Of a stretch of 64,000 nucleotides of DNA, positions 27,149 to 36,571 are shown one piece after another (the first letter of the stretch is position 1; each line of letters begins with the position of its first letter). The translations under genes were made by a program, and so were the position numbers. Source of the DNA: Pseudomonadota bacterium (GTDB lineage Bacteria; Pseudomonadota; Gammaproteobacteria; Burkholderiales; Sulfuriferulaceae); NCBI GenBank assembly GCA_021845925.1, contig JAJZUW010000006.1, forward strand, positions 148,436-212,435. The letters are read 5' to 3'. Under the pieces are notes generated by a model that was given only the letters and a program-made list of their open reading frames with translations, was not told the DNA's origin and made no database searches.

Positions 27149-28408
27149 ATGAAATGGTTTGCCGAGCTGCCGCCACAGACCGCTGCTTTTCTGGCCACGG
27201 TACTGATCGGTTTTGTCATTGGTCTGGAAGTCCACAGTTACCGTCGCGCCCATCAGCTGGACCTGGGATTCGGCACCACTCGCACCATTACCCTGCTGGC
27301 CGTGGCCGGTTTTGTCCTGACCTTGCTGGACCCGCGCCTGATCCTGTTTGGCATCGGCTATCTCGGCCTGATCATCCTGCTTGCGCTGTATTACCATCAT
27401 CTGCTGGACAGAAATGAACAAAGCCTGCTGCCGATTCTGATCGGACTGCTGACCTACCCGGTCGGCGCACTGGCATTGCTGCAAAACACCTGGATACTGA
27501 TGCTGTATACGGTCACCCTGTTGCTGGTGCTCGGCGAAAAGCCGGGGATCCGCCGCCTGTCCGATCGTGTGCGCGAAACAGAAGCCGTCACGCTGGCCAA
27601 GTTCCTGATCATGGTGGGCCTGGTACTGCCCATGCTGCCCAACCAGCCGATTCTTGCCGAACTGGGCATCACCTGGCACCAGCTCTGGCTCTCGATCGTC
27701 GCGGTATCCGGCATTTCGTGGAGCGGTTATCTGGTACAGACCTATTTCCTGCCGCGTTCCGGCATGATTGTCACCGGCCTGCTCGGTGGAATCTATTCAA
27801 GCACGGCCGCTACCGTTGTCCTGAGCCGGCGTGCTGCCGAAGACGCCCAGGCCGCCAGCCGGCCATATTCGAGCGCTCTCGTTCTGGCAAGCGGCATGAT
27901 GTACGCGCGACTGCTGGCCCTGATTGCCATTCTTGGCCATGACAGCATCGCAAAGGCGCTGGTGGCGCCCTTTGTTGCCGCCCTGCTTGCCGCTCTGTTT
28001 GCCGGCTGGCGGCTCAAGCCGGCCGGCAAACAGGACATTGACGACGAGGGCGCCGGCGATGTGAAGCATCCGCTGGAGTTTTCCACGGCCATGGTGTTTG
28101 CCGCGCTGTTCGTGGCGTTTGCCATGCTGACGCGCTACATGGTGGCAACCTGGGGAACGACCGGATTGCACTGGCTGTCATTCCTGAGCGGCTTCAGCGA
28201 CATCGACCCTTTCATTCTCTCGCTGCTGGATGGCCATTTTGCCATCGCCCAGAAACCCATCAGCGATGCCATCATCATTGCCAGTGCCAGCAACAATCTG
28301 CTTAAAGGCCTGTACGCGCTGGTCATTCCGCGCAGCAGCCTGTTGCTGCCCGGAGTACTGGCTCTGCTGTTCATGAGTGCGATTTCTCTCATTTGGGTCA
28401 TTGTCTGA
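27149..28408 (+). CDS. MgtC/SapB-DUF4010 integral membrane protein
   Basis: This protein of about 419 residues has roughly a dozen hydrophobic segments. The N-terminal third shows the MgtC-like pattern FLATVLIGFVIGLE and GFGTTRTITLLAVAGF (about 14-60); the rest matches DUF4010, with the conserved SGYLVQTYFLPRSGMI, GIYSSTAATVVLSRRA and ISDAIIIASASNNLLKG segments. Such proteins are found widely, but their substrate is unknown; magnesium or other ion homeostasis has been proposed for MgtC relatives. ATG 27149 is preferred over a TTG at 27128. A TATAGT (27111-27116) may be the -10. The cbpA gene follows after 11 bases. Confidence 0.8.
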   Translation: MKWFAELPPQTAAFLATVLIGFVIGLEVHSYRRAHQLDLGFGTTRTITLLAVAGFVLTLLDPRLILFGIGYLGLIILLALYYHHLLDRNEQSLLPILIGLLTYPVGALALLQNTWILMLYTVTLLLVLGEKPGIRRLSDRVRETEAVTLAKFLIMVGLVLPMLPNQPILAELGITWHQLWLSIVAVSGISWSGYLVQTYFLPRSGMIVTGLLGGIYSSTAATVVLSRRAAEDAQAASRPYSSALVLASGMMYARLLALIAILGHDSIAKALVAPFVAALLAALFAGWRLKPAGKQDIDDEGAGDVKHPLEFSTAMVFAALFVAFAMLTRYMVATWGTTGLHWLSFLSGFSDIDPFILSLLDGHFAIAQKPISDAIIIASASNNLLKGLYALVIPRSSLLLPGVLALLFMSAISLIWVIV

Positions 28409-28419
28409 CAGGAGACTGC

Positions 28420-29352
28420 ATGCAATTCAAGGATTACTACGCCATCCTGGGCGTTGATCGCAACGCCAGCCAGGAAGACATCCGCAAGGCCTATCGTCGC
28501 CTGGCGCGCAAATATCACCCGGATGTCAGCAAGGAAGCCAACGCCGAACAGATGATGAAAGAAGTCAACGAGGCCAATGCAGTTCTTTCCGATCCGGAAA
28601 AAAAGGCCGCCTATGACCAGATGGGCCAGGGTTTCCGGGCCGACGAAGATTTTTCTCCGCCACCTGACTGGGGTAGTGGTTTCGAATTCAGCGGACGAGG
28701 CTTTGGCGATGGCAACATGCACGACGCCAGCGAGTTTTTTTCCCGCATGTTCGGCCATGGCGGACGTAACCGGCACAGCCACCAGATGCGCGGAGAAGAC
28801 CGCCATGCACGCATTGTCGTGGATCTGGCCACAGCATGGACCGGTGCCAGCCAGACCGTCAGCCTGCGCGTCCCGGAAATGGGTGCCGACGGACAGGTCG
28901 TCCTGCGCGAGCAGTCGCTGCAGGTCACCATTCCAGCCGGCATTACGGAAGGACAGCATTTGCGCGTGGCCGGCCAGGGAACACCAGGGTTCAATGGTGG
29001 TCCGGCCGGTGATCTGTTTCTGGAAATCAGTTTCCGCCCCGACGGCCGTTTCCGGACCGAAGGACGGGACGTGCACGGCCATCTGCCAGTCACGCCCTGG
29101 GAAGCGGCGCTTGGCGGCAGCATCCAGGCCATGACGCCTTCTGGTCCTGTGGAGATGCGCATTCCCGCCGAATCACAGGCAGGCCGCAAACTGCGCCTCA
29201 AAGGGCGTGGCATTCCTGGCAATCCGCCCGGCGATCTCTACCTTGAACTGCAGGTTGTCCTGCCGCCGGCCAAAACCGAAGCTGCCCGCGACTTGTATCG
29301 CAAGATGGCCGAAACCATGCCCTTCAACCCGCGCCAGGAAATCCGACCATGA
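28420..29352 (+). CDS. cbpA: DnaJ-family co-chaperone CbpA
   Basis: This 310-residue class II J-protein stimulates the DnaK ATPase and binds unfolded chains. The J domain (about 1-70) contains the essential HPD in RKYHPDVSKE. A glycine/phenylalanine region (about 75-115) follows, then two C-terminal substrate-binding domains (about 130-295) without the DnaJ zinc centre. ATG 28420 (MQFKDYYAILGVD) has GGAG close upstream, while the open frame back to 28393 overlaps the preceding gene. It overlaps cbpM by ATGA, the standard CbpA/CbpM arrangement. Confidence 0.95.
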   Translation: MQFKDYYAILGVDRNASQEDIRKAYRRLARKYHPDVSKEANAEQMMKEVNEANAVLSDPEKKAAYDQMGQGFRADEDFSPPPDWGSGFEFSGRGFGDGNMHDASEFFSRMFGHGGRNRHSHQMRGEDRHARIVVDLATAWTGASQTVSLRVPEMGADGQVVLREQSLQVTIPAGITEGQHLRVAGQGTPGFNGGPAGDLFLEISFRPDGRFRTEGRDVHGHLPVTPWEAALGGSIQAMTPSGPVEMRIPAESQAGRKLRLKGRGIPGNPPGDLYLELQVVLPPAKTEAARDLYRKMAETMPFNPRQEIRP

Positions 29353-29660
29353 CCATCACCTGCATTCTCACTGACGATCAACCACTGACACTGCTCGAAC
29401 TGGCCAATGCCTGCCAGGTCGAACCAGCCTGGATTGCGGAACGCATCATGGCCGGACTGGTGATCACCCCGATTCCGGCGCGGCTGGATGGCGCCCTGTT
29501 CGGCAGCCGGGCCATCGAACGCACGCGCCAGCTGCTGCGCATCGAGAACGATTTCGACGCGAATCCCGAGCTGGCGGCCCTGGTCGTGGACATGATGGAA
29601 CAACTGACCATGCTGCGTCGCCAGATCCGGCAAGATCACCCGGTTATCGACATTCTGTAA
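29349..29660 (+). CDS. cbpM: Chaperone modulator CbpM
   Basis: This 103-residue protein belongs to the MerR-like helical family that binds the CbpA J domain and inhibits its co-chaperone activity. Characteristic features are the N-terminal LTLLELANACQV helix-turn-helix-like segment and the long C-terminal helix ELAALVVDMMEQLTMLRRQI. Its start overlaps the cbpA stop, so the two are coupled. The assignment leans on position as much as on sequence. Confidence 0.88.
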   Translation: MTITCILTDDQPLTLLELANACQVEPAWIAERIMAGLVITPIPARLDGALFGSRAIERTRQLLRIENDFDANPELAALVVDMMEQLTMLRRQIRQDHPVIDIL

Positions 29661-29707
29661 CAATCAACCACCAGACTCGACAGTAGCCGACAATCCCGGA
29701 GTCAACC

Positions 29708-32068
29708 ATGTCCGACCATTCCCTGAACGACGAACAGCTCGACCTGATCAACCGTTACTGGCGGGCAGCCAACTATCTGTCCGTTGGCCAGATATACCTG
29801 CTGGACAATCCGCTACTGAAAACGCCTCTGGTTCTGGAGCACATCAAACCGCGCCTGCTTGGTCACTGGGGCACCACGCCCGGCCTGAATTTCATCTATG
29901 CGCACATGAATCGCGTCATTCAGCGGGATGATCTCAACATGGTCTTCATCGCCGGCCCAGGTCACGGTGGACCTGCCGTGGTCGCCAACACCTGGCTGGA
30001 GGGCACTTACAGCGAATTTTATCCGCATGTTTCGACAGATGAAACCGGCATGCGCCTCCTGTTCCGCCAGTTTTCCTTTCCGGGCGGCATTCCCAGCCAT
30101 GTGGCTCCCGAAACACCAGGTTCGATACATGAAGGCGGCGAACTCGGTTATGCCCTGTCGCACGCCTACGGCGCCGTGTTTGATAACCCCGACCTGATTG
30201 CCTGCTGCGTGGTGGGTGACGGAGAAGCGGAAACCGGCCCGATGGCGACAGCCTGGCATTCCAACAAATTCCTCAATCCGGTCACCGATGGCGCTGTTCT
30301 GCCGATCCTGCACCTGAATGGTTACAAGATCGCCAATCCTACCGTCCTGGCACGCATCAGCACCGAAGAACTGAAGCAGCTGTTCCAGGGCTATGGCTAT
30401 TCACCTCGTCTGGTGGAAGGTGACGATCCGGCGGTCATGCACCAGCTGATGGCCAGCACGGTCGATCAGGCGCTGTCCGACATTCGGGATATCCAGCGGG
30501 CTGCCCGTCACCAGCAGCAAACCAGCCGGCCACGCTGGCCGATGATCATCCTGCGCACGCCCAAAGGCTGGACCTGCCCGCAAACCATCGATGGCCTGCA
30601 AACCGAGGGCAGCTGGCGGGCGCACCAGGTTCCGATGGGTGAAATGGCCGAACATCCCTGGCACGTCGGCATTCTTGAATCCTGGATGAAAAGCTACCGG
30701 CCGGAAGAACTGTTCACTGAAGAGGGCCGGCTGAAACCTGAACTGGCCGCACTGGCGCCGGCCGGCAATCGCCGCATGGGCGCCAATCCGCATGCCAATG
30801 GCGGTTTGCTGCTACGGGAACTGGATCTGCCCGATTTCAGCCAGTATGCCATTCATGTGCCACAGCCTGGCAAAACCACGGCCGAATCGACGCGTGTTCT
30901 CGGACAGTTCCTGCGCGACATCATGCAGGAAAACATGCACAATTTTCGCGTCTTCGGACCCGACGAAACCGCATCCAACCGCCTGGGAGCCCTGTTCGAA
31001 GTCACCAACCGCACCTGGATGGCCGAAACACTGCCCGGCGACGACCACCTGGCAGCGAATGGCAGAGTCATGGAAATCCTGTCCGAACATACCTGCCAGG
31101 GCTGGCTGGAAGGCTACCTGCTGACCGGGCGACACGGCTTCTTTTCGTGTTACGAGGCATTCATCCACATCATCGACTCGATGTTCAACCAGCATGCCAA
31201 ATGGCTGAAAGTCACCAGCCAGCAGATTCCGTGGCGGCGACCGATCGCATCGCTGAATTATCTGCTCACCTCGCACGTCTGGCGCCAGGATCACAATGGC
31301 TTCTCACATCAGGACCCCGGCTTCATTGACCATGTTGTCAACAAAAAGGCCGATATCATTCGTGTCTATCTGCCGCCGGACGCCAACACCCTGCTGGCCG
31401 TTGCCGACCATTGCCTGAAAAGCCGCAATTACGTCAATGTGATCGTGGCGGGCAAGCAACCCGAACTGCAATGGCTCGACATGCCTTCTGCCATCGTCCA
31501 CTGCGAACGCGGAATCGGCATCTGGGAATGGGCCAGCAACGACCAGAATGGTCAACCCGATGTGGTCATGGCCTGCTGTGGCGATGTTCCGACGCTGGAA
31601 ACGCTGGCTGCCGTCCATCTGTTGCGCGAGGCAGCGCCGGAACTGAAAGTACGTGTGGTCAACGTGGTTGACCTGATGACGCTGCAACCGCGCGAAGAAC
31701 ATCCGCATGGCCTCACCGAACGCGATTTCGACACGCTGTTCACCACCGACCGTCCGATCATCTTTGCCTATCATGGCTACCCCTGGCTGATCCACCGGCT
31801 GACCTACCGTCGTCACAACCATCACAACCTGCATGTGCGCGGTTACAAGGAAGAAGGCACCACGACCACGCCATTCGACATGGTGGTGCTCAACCAGCTC
31901 GACCGTTTCCATCTGGTAATCGATGTCGTGGACCGGGTACCGTCATTACAGGATCGTGCCGAGCATCTGAAACAGGCCATGCGTTACCGCCTGATGGAAC
32001 ACAAGCAGTATATTGTTCACCACGGCGAGGACATGCCTGACATTCGCGACTGGCAGTGGCCGTATTGA
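29708..32068 (+). CDS. xfp: Xylulose-5-phosphate / fructose-6-phosphate phosphoketolase
   Basis: This 786-residue thiamine-diphosphate enzyme splits xylulose 5-phosphate or fructose 6-phosphate with inorganic phosphate into acetyl-phosphate and an aldose phosphate. Family segments are [37 protein letters not shown], the [19 protein letters not shown] substrate loop, [19 protein letters not shown], the ThDP motif [10 protein letters not shown] and [12 protein letters not shown]. Length is that of the bacterial family. It has GGAG before its ATG and its stop overlaps the ackA start (TGATG), so acetyl-phosphate is passed to acetate kinase. It lies 47 bases after cbpM. Confidence 0.96.
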   Translation: MSDHSLNDEQLDLINRYWRAANYLSVGQIYLLDNPLLKTPLVLEHIKPRLLGHWGTTPGLNFIYAHMNRVIQRDDLNMVFIAGPGHGGPAVVANTWLEGTYSEFYPHVSTDETGMRLLFRQFSFPGGIPSHVAPETPGSIHEGGELGYALSHAYGAVFDNPDLIACCVVGDGEAETGPMATAWHSNKFLNPVTDGAVLPILHLNGYKIANPTVLARISTEELKQLFQGYGYSPRLVEGDDPAVMHQLMASTVDQALSDIRDIQRAARHQQQTSRPRWPMIILRTPKGWTCPQTIDGLQTEGSWRAHQVPMGEMAEHPWHVGILESWMKSYRPEELFTEEGRLKPELAALAPAGNRRMGANPHANGGLLLRELDLPDFSQYAIHVPQPGKTTAESTRVLGQFLRDIMQENMHNFRVFGPDETASNRLGALFEVTNRTWMAETLPGDDHLAANGRVMEILSEHTCQGWLEGYLLTGRHGFFSCYEAFIHIIDSMFNQHAKWLKVTSQQIPWRRPIASLNYLLTSHVWRQDHNGFSHQDPGFIDHVVNKKADIIRVYLPPDANTLLAVADHCLKSRNYVNVIVAGKQPELQWLDMPSAIVHCERGIGIWEWASNDQNGQPDVVMACCGDVPTLETLAAVHLLREAAPELKVRVVNVVDLMTLQPREEHPHGLTERDFDTLFTTDRPIIFAYHGYPWLIHRLTYRRHNHHNLHVRGYKEEGTTTTPFDMVVLNQLDRFHLVIDVVDRVPSLQDRAEHLKQAMRYRLMEHKQYIVHHGEDMPDIRDWQWPY

Positions 32069-33156
32069 TGAAAGGCAGCATACTCACCATCAACAGTGGC
32101 TCGTCTTCCCTCAAGGCGAGCCTGTTTCTGCCTGACGGCACCCGGCACAACTACCGTTTCGAACACATCGGCCATGGCTTTCCGCACGATCACCAGGAAG
32201 CGTTTGCCGCGCTCTTGCAACAGATGGATGGTCTGCGTCCGGATGCGGTCGGACATCGCCTGGTGCATGGCGGATCCGTCACCGAGCCGGCCCGGTTGCT
32301 CGACGCAGCCGAACGCCAGCGTCTGCAGGAACTGATCCCGCTCGCGCCCCTCCACCTGCCCGGCAATCTGCTCGGGATCGATCTCTGCCTTGCGCATTTT
32401 CCGGTTGCCCAGGTTGTCTGTTATGACACCGCGTTTCACAGCACCATGACGGAACTCGCCTGGCGCCTGCCGGTTCCGCAACGTTTTGGCCTGCGCCGGT
32501 ATGGTTTTCATGGCATCAGCTATGCCTGGGTGGCAAGCCAGTTGCCAGGCCTGCTGGGTGAGCTTGCCTCTGGACATGTCATTGTTGCGCACCTTGGCAA
32601 TGGCGCCAGCCTGTGCCACCTGCACAACCGGATTTCGGTTGACACCACCATGGGCTACACCCCGGCGGGTGGCATTCCGATGGGCACACGCAGCGGCGAT
32701 CTTGATCCCGGTGTCATGCTGGCGCTCGGCCAGCAAATGCCCCATGCCGATCTGGAACATCTCGTCTACCATGAGATGGGGCTGCTGGCACTGTCAAATG
32801 GCGAAAGCAATGAAATGAGCGACCTGCTCGCCAGCCAGACGGCTGATGCAGCCTTTGCTGTCGATTATTTCTCCCGTCAGGTGCGCGGAGCCATCGGCGC
32901 CCTGGCCGCGCGGAATGGCGGACTTGACGCTCTGGTATTCACGGGCGGCATCGGCGAACATGCCAGCCAGGTGCGGACCAGCATCGTGGATGGACTGGCT
33001 GCCTGGGGTTTTTGCCTGCATGAACCAGCAAACCGGCAACATCTGCCCAGAATCGAAGCGACCGGCAGCAAACCGGTTTGTGTGATTGCTGCGGATGAAG
33101 AACAGATGATCTGTCAACTCACCTCCAGCCGGACAGGAACTGATCCATCCGCCTGA
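32068..33156 (+). CDS. ackA: Acetate kinase
   Basis: This 362-residue ASKHA-fold enzyme makes ATP and acetate from acetyl-phosphate and ADP. Signatures are the N-terminal TINSGSSSLKASLF, the central CYDTAFHSTM and RYGFHGISYAWV, VAHLGNGASLC, TPAGGIPMGTRSGDLDPG and the C-terminal FTGGIGEHASQVR. It is about 35 residues shorter than E. coli AckA, with compressed loops but all catalytic segments present. ATG 32068 overlaps the phosphoketolase stop; an extension to 32056 would start inside that gene. Together the two genes form a phosphoketolase-acetate kinase bypass. No phosphotransacetylase gene is adjacent. Confidence 0.93.
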   Translation: MKGSILTINSGSSSLKASLFLPDGTRHNYRFEHIGHGFPHDHQEAFAALLQQMDGLRPDAVGHRLVHGGSVTEPARLLDAAERQRLQELIPLAPLHLPGNLLGIDLCLAHFPVAQVVCYDTAFHSTMTELAWRLPVPQRFGLRRYGFHGISYAWVASQLPGLLGELASGHVIVAHLGNGASLCHLHNRISVDTTMGYTPAGGIPMGTRSGDLDPGVMLALGQQMPHADLEHLVYHEMGLLALSNGESNEMSDLLASQTADAAFAVDYFSRQVRGAIGALAARNGGLDALVFTGGIGEHASQVRTSIVDGLAAWGFCLHEPANRQHLPRIEATGSKPVCVIAADEEQMICQLTSSRTGTDPSA

Positions 33157-33187
33157 CGCCATCCGGTGTGGCGGATCTGTCCCGTCC

Positions 33188-33958
33188 TTACATCGGCAGG
33201 TTCGGATCATCTGGCAGGATCAGACCGCTTCCCTGTGCGCGATGACAGGTGCGTGATACCGGATTGAGCACCTTGCCCAGACGGCGACTTTCTTCCTGCC
33301 ATGCCGGCAGGATCAGATGCATGCCATGCACCCGTTTGATGGCATGGACGAAATAAATGGTCCCGGTCATGGACCACCAGTGATTTCCGCCCGCTTCCAG
33401 TGACTCAAACCAGCGCACCCAGGCCGAATCTGCCAACGGCGGTACATAGCAGCACATTTGCACACTGACCATTTCACAACCCAGCAGGGAAAGCCAGTCA
33501 CGCAGGCGCTGCAAGCCGATGAAATGCCCGTGCCAGTCAAATTCGCCACGCGCATGCTTGTACCAGTACCACGCCCGCCAGAAACCCCAGGGATTGAATC
33601 CTGTCAGGAGCAGACTGCCTTCAGGAATCAGAACGCGTTCGGCTTCGCGCAGAATCTGGTGTGGCCACGGCGAAAACTCGAGCACGTGCGGCAACAGCAG
33701 CAAATCCACCGACTGGGCGGCAAACGGCAGATGGACCGGATCGGCCACCACCCCGCCCGCGCCTGAACGGTCCACATGCAACAAGTGCTTGATCCGGCTG
33801 GTGCGCAGGAAATCCATTTCGGTCAATCCGACCTGCACGCCATGAAAGCCAAACAGATTGCTGACCGTCCAGTCAAACAGTGCCTGTTCACGCTCACGCA
33901 GATAGCGACCGTCTGCGCCAGAAAACCAAGTCTGAAAAGAACTCATCCGTTCGGTCAT
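33188..33958 (-). CDS. YafS-like class I SAM-dependent methyltransferase
   Basis: This protein of about 256 residues has the Methyltransf_11-type core. The acidic/glycine region is atypical, but HLPFAAQSVDLLLLPHVLEF followed by PHQILREAERVLIPEGSLLL and GFNPWGFWRAW are clear motif II-III equivalents. Synteny is the best guide: E. coli yafS is also divergent from gloB, with mltD beyond, as here. The substrate is unknown. I take ATG 33958 (MTERMSSFQTW); the ATG at 33946 (MSSFQTWFSG) is equally plausible. A longer frame to 34480 runs antisense to gloB and is rejected. Only 15 bases separate it from the divergent gloB. Confidence 0.7.
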   Translation of the reverse strand: MTERMSSFQTWFSGADGRYLREREQALFDWTVSNLFGFHGVQVGLTEMDFLRTSRIKHLLHVDRSGAGGVVADPVHLPFAAQSVDLLLLPHVLEFSPWPHQILREAERVLIPEGSLLLTGFNPWGFWRAWYWYKHARGEFDWHGHFIGLQRLRDWLSLLGCEMVSVQMCCYVPPLADSAWVRWFESLEAGGNHWWSMTGTIYFVHAIKRVHGMHLILPAWQEESRRLGKVLNPVSRTCHRAQGSGLILPDDPNLPM

Positions 33959-33973
33959 GCTATCATACCGCCA

Positions 33974-34750
33974 ATGAATCACCCTGTTTCCTTCAGCCCT
34001 ATCCCGGCTTTCCGGGACAACTACATCTGGGCCATACACAATACACGTCATGCCATTGTGGTTGATCCTGGCGACGCCGGGCCGGTGTTTGCCTTCCTCC
34101 GCCAACACGGACTGGATCTGGCCGCCATTCTGATAACCCACCACCATCACGACCATACCGGCGGCATCGCTGACCTGACCGGCCAAGCCGCCATTCCGGT
34201 TTACGGGCCAGCCAGTGAAACCATCACGGGCATTCGTTGCCCGGTCGTTGACAACCAGTCGGTCCACATTGCCGAACTGGATCTCCGCTTCGATGTCCTG
34301 GCAGTGCCAGGTCACACCTCCGATCATGTAGCCTACCACACTCCGGGACATCTGTTCTGCGGAGATGTCCTGTTTGGCTGTGGCTGCGGCCGGATCTTCG
34401 AAGGCACGCCAGAACAGATGTATGCATCCCTGCAGCGACTGGCGCATTTGCCGGCGACCACCCTGTTTTACAGTGCCCATGAATACACCCTTGGCAACAT
34501 TGCCTTTGCCCTGAGCCTGGAACCCGACAATCCGGATCTGGTCAAACGGGCACGCAACGATCGCGACAAGGTTTCACGCCATCTGCCCACCCTGCCTGGC
34601 ACGATTGCTGCCGAGCTGGCAACCAATCCTTTTCTGCGCTGCAATCAGCCCGCGCTCGTCCGGCGGGCCAGTCAGGCGAGCGGACGGACGGACCTGACCG
34701 ACACCGAGGTCTTTACCATTCTGCGCGCCATGAAAAACGAGTTTCGCTGA
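33974..34750 (+). CDS. gloB: Hydroxyacylglutathione hydrolase (glyoxalase II)
   Basis: This 258-residue metallo-beta-lactamase-fold enzyme hydrolyses S-lactoylglutathione, completing methylglyoxal detoxification. The binuclear metal motif THHHHDHTGG (about 53-62), the histidine in AVPGHTSDHVAYH, the aspartate in FCGDVLFGCGCG and the late YSAHEYTLGN are all present. The C-terminal substrate-binding domain has the basic region expected for glutathione binding. The start ATG 33974 (MNHPVSFSPIPAFRDNY) gives the normal N-terminus; the frame upstream to 33776 lies antisense to the methyltransferase and is not used. Confidence 0.95.
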   Translation: MNHPVSFSPIPAFRDNYIWAIHNTRHAIVVDPGDAGPVFAFLRQHGLDLAAILITHHHHDHTGGIADLTGQAAIPVYGPASETITGIRCPVVDNQSVHIAELDLRFDVLAVPGHTSDHVAYHTPGHLFCGDVLFGCGCGRIFEGTPEQMYASLQRLAHLPATTLFYSAHEYTLGNIAFALSLEPDNPDLVKRARNDRDKVSRHLPTLPGTIAAELATNPFLRCNQPALVRRASQASGRTDLTDTEVFTILRAMKNEFR

Positions 34751-34870
34751 TGGGAAACACTGGCCGGGATTTGCCCGCAGGCACCCGGCGAGGCAGGGTT
34801 CGTCCTGCAAGGCAGAATGGAACCGTGTCCAACCCATATTCGCCAACCTGATAGCCGGAGGTAAGCACCC

Positions 34871-36571
34871 ATGCGATTGATCATCGTATGCATGGCATTG
34901 CTGGCAATGCCATGGCTGCAGGCACTGGCTGAAGACGCCATGCCGGCAGCGACAATCTCTGACCTGGAATCCCCAGGTCTGGCCGCCAGTTGTCCACAGC
35001 CATCCTGTCAATCGTGTACCCCGCTGGTACGCGCTGCGTGTACGCCGACACCTGCTGTCAGCAGTCCTGGCACATTCAGCCTGTCCGATATCACCGCAGC
35101 TGACGCAGCCCCACCATCCCAATCGGGCACAGCACCGACGACAGCAGGCGTGACACCAGCACAGCCCGTCGGTCCGGCAAGCCGCACAGCAGCGGTGCTG
35201 GCGACATCAAGCGGACAACCGGTTCTTCCAGCCACCAGCCAGACGCCTGCTGCACCACCAAAAAATCTGTGGACACGCATACGCAACGGGTTTGCCCTGA
35301 AAGACGACCAGAACGATCCGCGCGTGACCAGCCAGCTGATGTGGTACTCGCAACGTCCGCAATACGTCGACCGGATGGTCGAACGCAGCAAACGCTACCT
35401 GTACCACATTCTGGGTGAGGTCGAAAAACGGGGCATGCCATCGGAAATCGCCCTGTTGCCCATGGTGGAAAGCGCCTACAATCCAATGGCATTTTCAACC
35501 AGTCACGCATCAGGCATCTGGCAGTTCCTGCCGTCCACCGGCAAGAATTTTGGCCTGCACGAAAACAGCTGGTATGACGGACGTCGCGATATCATCGCCG
35601 CAACCAACGCTGCCCTGGACTACCTCACCCGGCTGCACCGGCAGTTCGGTAGCTGGGATCTTGCGCTGGCTGCATACAACTGCGGCGAAGGATGTGTGCA
35701 GCGGGCAATCCAGCGCAACCAGAAACGGGGGTTGCCAACCGATTACAACAGTCTGGACCTGCCTCCGCAAACCCGTGAATATGTGCCCAAGCTGATGGCT
35801 GTCAGGGAACTGGTCAGTGATCCGGCAGCCACCGGCATCCACCTGCAGGACATTCCGAACCAGGCCTATTTCACCACCATCACAGTCGACAAACCGATGG
35901 ATGTGAGCCTGGCTGCCCATCTGGCTGGCATGCCAGTGCATGACTTCCTGTCACTGAACCCGGCCTATTCCCGTCCGGTCATCCGTTCGGATTCGCCACT
36001 TGAACTGGTGCTGCCGATTGACCATGCCGACACGTTTACCACCAACCTGAGTCATTACCATGCGCCACTGGTCAGCTGGCAAGGCTGTGCTGCTCATGGT
36101 GGCGAAACGCTGGCCACGGTCGCCAGACGCTGCCATGTCAGCGTTCAGACCCTCAAAAATGACAACCATGTCAAACTCAACCGCAAAGGTCGGTTTGCCC
36201 ACAACGAAACGTTGATGGTGCCGGCCAGACATCCCGATTCTGCCAGCCAGATCGCCGACAGTGGCGGACGTGCCACAGTGCCTGCGCAAGAACCGGACAA
36301 CCAGCCAGCCAGAAACGAAACCCATCATGTCCGCCACGCCGTCATCCGCCATGGCGACCGGTGGAATCTGATTGCCAGACGTTATCATGTCAGCGAACAG
36401 GAACTGCGCCACCTGAATCCGCATGTTGCCATGCGGGCAGGAAACACGATCCGGCTGCCGGACCATCCGGCCAGAGACCATTCGTCCACCCGGGCTGGCA
36501 GGGGCTCCAGGCGTCCCGCTTCCCATCTTCACCATCCGGCGAAACACCACGCTCAGCGGTTGACAGGATGA
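34871..36571 (+). CDS. mltD: Membrane-bound lytic murein transglycosylase D (MltD)
   Basis: This 566-residue protein begins with a signal sequence (MRLIIVCMALLAMPWLQALA). A Thr/Ala/Pro-rich linker with several cysteines follows (about 25-130). The SLT catalytic domain (about 165-300) has the catalytic glutamate region PMVESAYNPMAFS, SGIWQFLPSTGKNFGL and YLTRLHRQFGSWDLALAAYN. LysM-type repeats (about 400-450 and 490-535, the latter HAVIRHGDRWNLIARRYHVS) bind murein. A canonical lipobox cysteine is not evident. Its last 19 bases overlap tail-to-tail with the ABC ATPase gene. It follows gloB, as in E. coli. Confidence 0.92.
   Translation: MRLIIVCMALLAMPWLQALAEDAMPAATISDLESPGLAASCPQPSCQSCTPLVRAACTPTPAVSSPGTFSLSDITAADAAPPSQSGTAPTTAGVTPAQPVGPASRTAAVLATSSGQPVLPATSQTPAAPPKNLWTRIRNGFALKDDQNDPRVTSQLMWYSQRPQYVDRMVERSKRYLYHILGEVEKRGMPSEIALLPMVESAYNPMAFSTSHASGIWQFLPSTGKNFGLHENSWYDGRRDIIAATNAALDYLTRLHRQFGSWDLALAAYNCGEGCVQRAIQRNQKRGLPTDYNSLDLPPQTREYVPKLMAVRELVSDPAATGIHLQDIPNQAYFTTITVDKPMDVSLAAHLAGMPVHDFLSLNPAYSRPVIRSDSPLELVLPIDHADTFTTNLSHYHAPLVSWQGCAAHGGETLATVARRCHVSVQTLKNDNHVKLNRKGRFAHNETLMVPARHPDSASQIADSGGRATVPAQEPDNQPARNETHHVRHAVIRHGDRWNLIARRYHVSEQELRHLNPHVAMRAGNTIRLPDHPARDHSSTRAGRGSRRPASHLHHPAKHHAQRLTG

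Noticed and set aside
33147..33176. Hairpin ATCCGCC/GGCGGAT at the ackA stop as a terminator
   Set aside because: The stem overlaps the stop codon and has a 16-base loop and no U tract; too weak to call.
33959..34480. N-terminal extension of the YafS-like methyltransferase
   Set aside because: The extra 174 codons lie antisense to gloB, whose metal-binding motifs are intact; the methyltransferase starts at 33958 or 33946.
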